Below are positions 6,207-10,675 of a stretch of DNA of 10,675 nucleotides, piece by piece; position 1 is the first letter of the stretch, and each line of letters begins with the position of its first letter. The notes under the pieces were generated by a model that saw nothing but the letters and a program-made list of their open reading frames with translations, had not been told where the DNA came from and made no database searches. A program made the position numbers and the translations under genes. Source of the stretch: an uncultured Ilumatobacter sp. (GTDB lineage: Bacteria > Actinomycetota > Acidimicrobiia > Acidimicrobiales > Ilumatobacteraceae). The stretch lies in the NCBI GenBank assembly GCA_937891565.1, contig CALAHA010000050.1:1-10675 (forward strand), written 5' to 3'.

Positions 6207-6428
6207 ATGAACGCGCCAGCGGCAACAGCGACCCTCAGCGACGCGTGGGCGAGCTATCGCAACCTCGTGGCTGGCCGCGATTGGTGGGACGAACTGGGCG
6301 ACACGCGGGACTTCTGGTCGGAGAACTCAGATGCCGACACGGCGACGCATGCGAGTAACGAACTCGTCCACCGCGCGGCTGAGATCGGATTGCACCGTCC
6401 TGAATGCGTCGGTGCGGTACGCAACTAG
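6207..6428 (+). CDS. Small unknown protein, 73 residues
   Basis: A 73-codon frame begins at the ATG at 6207 and ends 4 nt inside the convergent azlD-like gene. The product is short, acidic and Trp-rich in its centre (DAWASYRNLVAGRDWWDELGD), with no signal peptide or membrane segment. Its C-terminal half (HASNELVHRAAEIGLHRPE) is probably helical. I do not recognise a family. Support is modest: it fills the only room between the divergent HNH promoter and azlD, and the upstream 6156-6200 segment is AT-rich as expected for a promoter, with TAGACA 7 nt before the ATG. It could share the LexA-controlled region of the HNH gene. Without it, roughly 290 bases would be non-coding. Confidence 0.45.
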   Translation: MNAPAATATLSDAWASYRNLVAGRDWWDELGDTRDFWSENSDADTATHASNELVHRAAEIGLHRPECVGAVRN

Positions 6429-6748
6429 AAGATCTCGGTGAGAACGAGCAGTGCCGCCATGCCGGCGCTGAGCATGAACACCAGGTTTTTGGTTCGTAAG
6501 CCAACGATGGCTGCAATCGCGAGTGAGGCCAGCTCGATCGCATCGATGTCGACGCTCGTGCCGCCATCGCCGCCGACTGCCAGGTTGACGGTTAAAGCTG
6601 CCAGGACGGCTGGGCCGACGTTCTGAAGTGCTCGTTCGACTGCGACCGGAAGCGAGCGGTCAGCAAGCAACAGGATGAGCCCGGCCCGAAAGGCATAGGT
6701 GCCGAGCGTGGCAGCGACGAGCACAAGGAGTGCAGCGCGATGACTCAC
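6425..6748 (-). CDS. azlD: AzlD-like branched-chain amino acid exporter small subunit
   Basis: This 107-residue, very hydrophobic membrane protein has the length and layout of AzlD, the small partner of AzlC in export of branched-chain amino acids or related compounds. Helices lie at about 6-28 (LLVLVAATLGTYAFRAGLILLL), 44-58 (VGPAVLAALTVNLAV), 72-85 and 88-106 (NLVFMLSAGMAALLVLTEIF). The TYAFRAG segment in the first helix and PAVLAALTV are typical of the family. The ATG overlaps the azlC stop by ATGA, and GAGGCGG 7 nt upstream of the ATG offers a Shine-Dalgarno. Its own stop overlaps that of the small convergent ORF by 3 nt. Confidence 0.85.
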   Translation of the reverse strand: MSHRAALLVLVAATLGTYAFRAGLILLLADRSLPVAVERALQNVGPAVLAALTVNLAVGGDGGTSVDIDAIELASLAIAAIVGLRTKNLVFMLSAGMAALLVLTEIF

Positions 6749-7470
6749 AGATCCGCCTCAACGCGAGCTTTCAGCGCTGTGATCCGTTGCTCGGCAATCG
6801 CTCCGGCCACGACACCGCAGACCGCTCCAACGAGGATTCCGAGGCGGTCGGACAGCCCGGCTGCGAGCAGCGACACGAACCCACCGACCAGCGCAGCGAT
6901 ACCGGCAGGTACACGCTTGATTGCGAAGAGCGCCAACCCGGCAAACATGATCACCGGCGCGAAGTCGAGGCGCCATTGTTCGGGGATGATCGGGCCGATC
7001 ACCATGCCGAGCGGGACCGCAACGTTCCAGGTCATCGCGAACAGCAACATCGTCGTGACGTAGTAACGACGAAATGAGTCGGGTTCTCGGTCAGATCGCA
7101 GCATCGCAAGTGCGAAGACCTGGTCGATCAGCATGAAGGAGCCGACCCAACGAAACCACTTCGGTTGGGCACGGAACATCGGAGCCAGCGCAGCGCTGTA
7201 CATGACGTGGCGGCTGTTGATGACGAGGATTGCCGAGATGATGGCCCAGAGCGATGCGGTGCCCGCAATGGTGACCATCGTGAGCTGGGCGGCACCGGCA
7301 AACACCAGGGGAGCGCTGAGCCAGGCAGCCCAGAGCGGCATGTCGGACTCGGTCATCGCCAAGCCGAGTACGAAACCAAATGGGACCGCAGGAATCAGGA
7401 GGGGAACCGCATCGGTGACCGCTTGCCGGTCGACACGGCTGTGGCGTGTCAGTGTTCCCTCGGTTTCCAC
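6745..7470 (-). CDS. azlC: AzlC-family branched-chain amino acid permease
   Basis: This 241-residue inner-membrane protein of the AzlC family, the large subunit of the AzlCD exporter, normally acts with AzlD, and azlD follows with a 4-nt overlap. Visible family segments are DAVPLLIPAVPFGFVLGLA (about 20-38), SAPLVFAGAAQLTMV (about 52-66), the conserved NSRHVMYSAALAP (about 85-97) and a series of later helices to about 230. The start is a GTG at 7470. TACGGT lies 7 nt upstream and no Shine-Dalgarno is present, so initiation is probably leaderless. The N-terminus (METEGTLTRHSRVDRQAV) is a polar cytoplasmic segment. Transport substrate and direction are inferred from the family only. Confidence 0.88.
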   Translation of the reverse strand: METEGTLTRHSRVDRQAVTDAVPLLIPAVPFGFVLGLAMTESDMPLWAAWLSAPLVFAGAAQLTMVTIAGTASLWAIISAILVINSRHVMYSAALAPMFRAQPKWFRWVGSFMLIDQVFALAMLRSDREPDSFRRYYVTTMLLFAMTWNVAVPLGMVIGPIIPEQWRLDFAPVIMFAGLALFAIKRVPAGIAALVGGFVSLLAAGLSDRLGILVGAVCGVVAGAIAEQRITALKARVEADL

Positions 7471-7477
7471 TCAGCGA

Positions 7478-7483
7478 ACCGTA
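7478..7483 (-). promoter_or_regulatory. Putative leaderless -10 box (TACGGT) for the azlC gene
   Basis: The minus strand reads TACGGT, then TCGCTGA, then the GTG at 7470, a spacing of 7 nt. The sequence TACGGT(T)CGCTGA is almost identical to that before the LLM oxidoreductase gene. It lies in the 103-bp region shared with the divergent PhnD-like gene. Confidence 0.5.
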
Positions 7484-7560
7484 CGGCCCGCGGGTGGATT
7501 CGCACCGCGCGGTCTCGACCGCGGCTGGTGTGGTCGGCACCCGCCTCGGCGTGTCGGCTC

Positions 7561-7566
7561 TAGCCT
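7561..7566 (+). promoter_or_regulatory. Putative leaderless -10 box (TAGCCT) for the PhnD-like gene
   Basis: TAGCCT is followed by GGCGCAA and the GTG at 7574. This spacing of 7 nt supports the GTG as the start and suggests a leaderless transcript; there is no Shine-Dalgarno and no recognisable -35. Confidence 0.5.
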
Positions 7567-7573
7567 GGCGCAA

Positions 7574-8359
7574 GTGCGGCTGATCTCTTACCTGACACCT
7601 GGCTATCCGGCCGCTCTGTTCGAAGCCTTAGCCGAGTTGATCGGCGTCGATCTCGGTTTCGAAGTCGGCCGATCGGGCCCTGACCCTGCACTCGATCCGT
7701 TCGCCGCAGGCACGGCTGATCTTGGCTGGCTGTGTTCGACATCGTTCATCGAACTCACCACCGATCGCACGCCATCGGTTCAGCAGGTCGGCGTCGCCTG
7801 GGTCCCTGACGACCCCGACGCAAACGGCCACCCCGTGTATTTCTCTGACCTGTTGGTGCAGCCCGGCACCAATGCTGGCTCGCTCGAAGATCTCGCAGGC
7901 TTGCGCATCGGGTGCAACGATCCGGCGAGCCTGAGCGGCTATCACGCCCTGCGTATCGAACTCGATCGTCGCGACCACGATCCTGATTCGTTCGCCGAAC
8001 TCGTGATGACTGGTGGCCATCACCACTCGATCGACCAGCTGTTGGCGGGCGAGATCGACGCAGCTGTGATCGACTCGATTGTCAGGACGCGCCGTGCGCG
8101 ACAGTGGCCTGAAGTGGCCGAGCTGCGGATCGTCGAACGGCTTGGGCCTTGGCCGACGCAGCCGGTTGTGATGCGTGCCGACGCGTCAGCTGCTGAGGTT
8201 GTTCAGGTCCGCAAACAACTGCTCGAAGCGAACCATCATCCCGAGATCATGAGCCTCCTGGCAGAATCAGCGCTCGTCGGGCTCGCCGCGACCCCAGACG
8301 ATCACTGTGCCGGTATTCGCACGGCCATGGAGCGGCTGAGCGTGCGACTCGACTACTGA
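7574..8359 (+). CDS. PhnD-like phosphonate/phosphite-type substrate-binding protein lacking a signal peptide
   Basis: This 261-residue protein has the type II periplasmic-binding fold of the PhnD/SsuA/transferrin group. Family features are the N-terminal strand RLISYLTPGYPAALFEALAELIG, the ligand-loop region LGWLCSTSFIEL (50-61), LAGLRIGCNDPASLSGYHALR (about 107-127) and TGGHHHSIDQLLAGEIDAAVIDSIV (146-170). These correspond to the phosphonate-contacting loops of PhnD-type proteins. I chose the GTG at 7574 because the first strand begins immediately and a TAGCCT box lies just upstream. The frame stays open back to 7133, but that part is antisense to azlC. No signal peptide or lipobox is present, which is odd for a transport component; it may work in the cytoplasm or be annotated too short. 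Its 3' end overlaps the convergent LysR gene by 7 nt. No ABC permease or ATPase gene is in view. Confidence 0.8.
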   Translation: MRLISYLTPGYPAALFEALAELIGVDLGFEVGRSGPDPALDPFAAGTADLGWLCSTSFIELTTDRTPSVQQVGVAWVPDDPDANGHPVYFSDLLVQPGTNAGSLEDLAGLRIGCNDPASLSGYHALRIELDRRDHDPDSFAELVMTGGHHHSIDQLLAGEIDAAVIDSIVRTRRARQWPEVAELRIVERLGPWPTQPVVMRADASAAEVVQVRKQLLEANHHPEIMSLLAESALVGLAATPDDHCAGIRTAMERLSVRLDY

Positions 8360-9261
8360 TTATTGATAGCGCTGGTCTGAGCAAGCCACGCCACTGTTGC
8401 TTCGACGGCACTGCTTGGCCGTCGGCTCGGCCAGGTCACCGTGTACTGCCGGTTTGTACTGATCGTGGGGCCGACCACTACCAGCGCCTCGCCGTCGAGG
8501 AGTTCGTCGAGGAGTCCGGCCCATCCGAGCGCCACACCTCGGCCGAGCATCACTGCTTGCAAGACGCTCGGATAACTGTTGAACTCGACCCGTCGTCGGC
8601 CTGGCGTGAGTCGGAGGTCGAACCGTGCAAGCCAGTCGGCCCACGACATCCACGGCCGGTCGGCAGAATCCATGTGCAGTAGAGGCGTCGCGAGAACATC
8701 AGCGGCAGGGCTCTCGGGATTCAGACTGTACAAAGCAGCCAGACTCGGAGTCGCAACCGGGAAAACCGACTCGCCAAACAGCGCAACTTCCTCGTGACCC
8801 GGCCATGGCCGGGCCGACACGCGCACCGCCGCGTGGAAGGAGCCGTTCGCCAGTTCTGATTCGCGGTCATACAACCAGAGGCGGAGGTCGCGCTCACCGA
8901 GTGCATGTTGCAATGAATCGAGGACGGGAAGCACGAGTTGCTGAGCGAAACCGGGCGGCATGGCGAGAACAAAAATGTCGTCGGTCTCGGTGACCTCAGA
9001 CAGGGTGTGCTCAATGGCGGCGAAGCTGACGTCGAGGCTGTCGGCGAGGGCCCGCCCGGCAGCTGTCAGGGCTACCCGGTTCGATTGCCGATCGAACAGC
9101 GCAGTGTCGAGTGCAACCTCGAGCTGTTTGATCTGACGGGTCACCGCTGGCTGGGCAATGCCCAACTCGCGACCCGCTGCCGATAGCGAGCCAAGCCGCG
9201 CGGCTGCTTCAAACACCGCAAGTCGCTGGAGCCGATCGACCTGACGAACGAGTTGCCTCAT
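8353..9261 (-). CDS. LysR-family transcriptional regulator
   Basis: This is a roughly 302-residue LysR-type regulator. The N-terminal winged helix-turn-helix (about 1-60) reads LQRLAVFEAAARLGSLSAAGRELGIAQPAVTRQIKQLE, followed by TALFDRQSNRVALTAAGRAL. The C-terminal effector domain (about 90-298) includes VALGWAGLLDELLDGEALVVV near its end. The ATG at 9261 was preferred. A GTG at 9270 would add three residues and is also possible. No Shine-Dalgarno is clear. It is divergent from the oxygenase-HD gene pair, the usual arrangement of a LysR regulator with its target, and it is convergent with the PhnD-like gene. A candidate T-N11-A site lies in the intergenic region. It is therefore likely to control the oxygenase operon and perhaps the PhnD-like gene, in response to an unknown inducer. 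Confidence 0.88.
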   Translation of the reverse strand: MRQLVRQVDRLQRLAVFEAAARLGSLSAAGRELGIAQPAVTRQIKQLEVALDTALFDRQSNRVALTAAGRALADSLDVSFAAIEHTLSEVTETDDIFVLAMPPGFAQQLVLPVLDSLQHALGERDLRLWLYDRESELANGSFHAAVRVSARPWPGHEEVALFGESVFPVATPSLAALYSLNPESPAADVLATPLLHMDSADRPWMSWADWLARFDLRLTPGRRRVEFNSYPSVLQAVMLGRGVALGWAGLLDELLDGEALVVVGPTISTNRQYTVTWPSRRPSSAVEATVAWLAQTSAINNQ

Positions 9262-9293
9262 GCCGCACACCCAAGCTGTAGATTCGTTTGAGC

Positions 9294-9310
9294 CATAACA
9301 GCAGAGTATG
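9294..9310. promoter_or_regulatory. Candidate LysR-type binding site (T-N11-A dyad)
   Basis: CATAACAGCAGAGTATG has outer arms CATA and TATG forming a dyad and contains T-N11-A (T at 9296, A at 9308), the classic LysR box shape. It lies between the LysR gene and the divergent oxygenase gene. T-N11-A is short and common, so its significance depends on conservation. Confidence 0.3.
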
Positions 9311-9393
9311 GCACCTTGCTGAATAAACGACTGTCACGATCGGCAGTCGACGTGCAAACTGATGGTGTGAACGCAGCAACGAGACAAGCCATC

Positions 9394-10509
9394 ATGTGTT
9401 CCGCCGAGCGCGGACGGTTACAGGTGGGTGGATATTCGATCCACCCAATGCAACTGCTCGAGCGCCTCGGTGTTCGTGTCGACGCAAATAATCGACAGCG
9501 ACTGTGGGAGCCGCTTGACGTGCCGGCTGACCTGGCAGTAGTCGGTGTCGAGCAGCGTGAACGCGTGGTGCTGGTTGACTTCAGTGACGGCGAGCGGGTC
9601 GAGTTTGAGTTGTCATCGATCTTGCAACTTATTGGTGTCGAAGGCCCAACCAATGCCGACATTCCTCGTCCAGCCCCACGCCCCTGGACCTCGTGCGACA
9701 CGGAAGTGCCGCTGGTCGACTACCGGGATTTGTGTGATCCTTCGACATCGGATGAGGCACTCATTGCAGCGCTCAGCACGTTCTTCGAACTCGGCTGCTT
9801 CGTCCTCACTGACACGCCCGCCGAGGTGGGTGCACTCCGAGAGATCACTCGGCCCTTCGGAAGGATCGCCGCAACCAATTTTGGTGAGCTTTTCGACGTG
9901 CGCACCGAACCACGACCCGTCGACCTGGCGTACACCCCGGTGGCGTTGTCGGCCCACACCGACCAGCCGTATCGGGCACCGGTTCCTGGCCTGCAATTTC
10001 TCCATGCAATTGTCAACGATGCCCCTGGTGGAGCGTCAACGATGGTCGACGGCCTGGCGGCTGCAGACGCCTTGGCCGAAGCTGATCCTGAAGCCCACGC
10101 AGTGCTCACGACCCTGCCGATCGAGTTTCGCTACGACATCGGGACGGACATGAAGCGGGCCGACGGCCCACTGATTGAACGTGCTGCCGATGGAACGTTT
10201 CGACAGATGCGATTCTCACCCCGACTCGACTTCGCGCCGCTTGTCGATGCTGATGTCCTCGACGTGTATTACCGCGGGCGCCGCTGGCTCGCCGCGGCGC
10301 TGAACGATCCAAGTCGTCAACTGAACTACCGGACGCGATCTGGCGATGTTGTCGTTGTCGACAATCATCGAGTCCTGCATGGTCGGACTGCATTCGATCC
10401 GACTCGCGGCGCTCGCCACCTGCAAGGGTGTTACATCGACCACGACGGTCCACTCACCGCTTGGACACTGGCTTGGCGGCGGCTCAACGAACGGAAGCGA
10501 AACGAATGA
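9394..10509 (+). CDS. Gamma-butyrobetaine hydroxylase-like Fe(II)/2-oxoglutarate oxygenase (TauD/TfdA family, TmpA-like candidate)
   Basis: This is a non-haem iron, 2-oxoglutarate-dependent oxygenase of about 371 residues. It has the two-part build of gamma-butyrobetaine and trimethyllysine dioxygenases: a small N-terminal DUF971-like domain (about 5-85) and a TauD-type double-stranded beta-helix (about 105-365). The facial triad is His188 and Asp190 in LSAHTDQPYR plus distal His329 in NHRVLHGRTAFD. Arg341 in ARHLQGCYIDHDG is the likely 2-oxoglutarate anchor. The Cys cluster that binds zinc in the N-domain of GBBH proteins is absent. The ATG at 9394 was chosen for its position just before the first strand; GTG at 9367 or 9352 and TTG at 9316 are alternatives. 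Its stop overlaps the next start by ATGA. The substrate could be gamma-butyrobetaine, another betaine, or an aminophosphonate as for TmpA/PhnY. Confidence 0.85.
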   Translation: MCSAERGRLQVGGYSIHPMQLLERLGVRVDANNRQRLWEPLDVPADLAVVGVEQRERVVLVDFSDGERVEFELSSILQLIGVEGPTNADIPRPAPRPWTSCDTEVPLVDYRDLCDPSTSDEALIAALSTFFELGCFVLTDTPAEVGALREITRPFGRIAATNFGELFDVRTEPRPVDLAYTPVALSAHTDQPYRAPVPGLQFLHAIVNDAPGGASTMVDGLAAADALAEADPEAHAVLTTLPIEFRYDIGTDMKRADGPLIERAADGTFRQMRFSPRLDFAPLVDADVLDVYYRGRRWLAAALNDPSRQLNYRTRSGDVVVVDNHRVLHGRTAFDPTRGARHLQGCYIDHDGPLTAWTLAWRRLNERKRNE

Positions 10510-10675
10510 ACGAACCGGCAACAACGGAGCAGCGTGTCGTTTCATTTACGGAGATGCAGCACGGCACGGCAGCCGACTACGCGCTGCTCGACGGATTTGA
10601 ACGGGCCCACGCCAGTGGCTTAGCCGATCGCCTGATCGGCGTACTGGAACGGCTCGACGACTCGCTCGGCGGCTA
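10506..10675 (+). CDS. N-terminus of an HD-family protein, probable oxidative partner of the 2OG oxygenase (cut by window edge)
   Basis: The ATG at 10506 lies inside the stop of the oxygenase gene, and the frame is open to the window end, giving 56 residues. The sequence VVSFTEMQHGTAADYALLDGFERAHASGLADRLIGVLERLDDSLGG resembles, from memory, the N-terminus of HD-domain proteins commonly encoded next to gamma-butyrobetaine hydroxylase homologues. In those proteins it is followed by an RLEHSLQSA helix and the metal-binding HD motif. Here the HD motif itself falls beyond the edge and cannot be checked. HD proteins of this sort include PhnZ and TmpB, mixed-valent di-iron oxygenases that cleave hydroxylated phosphonates made by the partner 2OG enzyme. 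A plain phosphohydrolase role remains possible. Confidence 0.7.
   Translation, partial: MNEPATTEQRVVSFTEMQHGTAADYALLDGFERAHASGLADRLIGVLERLDDSLGG

Noticed and set aside
7133..7573. Upstream open frame in phase with the PhnD-like gene
   Set aside because: It is antisense to the well-supported azlC gene, and its translation looks like shadow sequence with no signal peptide.
9316..9393. TTG start at 9316 for the 2OG oxygenase
   Set aside because: TTG is weak, has no ribosome binding site or nearby -10, and the added residues match nothing in the family; GTG starts at 9352 or 9367 remain possible.
1..10675. CRISPR arrays, tRNA or rRNA genes, transposases
   Set aside because: None was seen by eye in either strand; nearly all of the window is accounted for by protein-coding genes.

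Overview
The window looks like chromosomal DNA of a high-GC actinobacterium. An Acidimicrobiia/Ilumatobacter-like marine lineage is my guess from memory of protein style. The evidence is high GC, compact gene packing, an F420/LLM-type oxidoreductase, a 13E12-type DUF222-HNH protein, and start codons placed 6-8 nt after TANNNT hexamers, as in actinobacterial leaderless transcripts. There are no RNA genes, CRISPR arrays or insertion sequences.

Left part (1-4663). A minus-strand pair comes first: a truncated unknown gene whose start overlaps the stop of an ABM-domain monooxygenase. A plus-strand acyl-ACP thioesterase-like gene is divergent from it. The thioesterase converges, with a 2-nt gap, on a minus-strand run of three genes read in the order LLM flavin oxidoreductase, double-ACT regulator, selD. 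The selD gene is the hidden item. Its reading frame continues upstream through an in-frame UGA to an ATG with a strong Shine-Dalgarno, and the UGA falls exactly at the catalytic Cys/Sec position (GAG-Sec-GCK). It therefore encodes a selenocysteine-containing selenophosphate synthetase, and conventional ORF calling truncates it. A VOC-family gene diverges from the LLM gene.

Middle part (4664-7470). A structured inverted repeat separates the VOC gene from a convergent DUF222-HNH gene. The HNH gene has a LexA-like (SOS) box lying between a -35-like and a -10-like hexamer, with the ATG at the predicted transcription start. A small unknown ORF is divergent from it. Next are azlD and azlC, an overlapping pair for branched-chain amino acid export.

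Right part (7574-10675). This section contains a PhnD-like substrate-binding protein without a signal peptide, a convergent LysR regulator, and a divergent two-gene unit that runs off the end: a gamma-butyrobetaine-hydroxylase-like Fe(II)/2-oxoglutarate oxygenase overlapping an HD-family protein. The pairing of such an oxygenase with an HD protein resembles PhnY/PhnZ and TmpA/TmpB, which oxidatively cleave aminophosphonates. With a PhnD-type binding protein two genes away, an organophosphonate (or trimethylammonium compound) catabolic locus is a reasonable but unproven reading.
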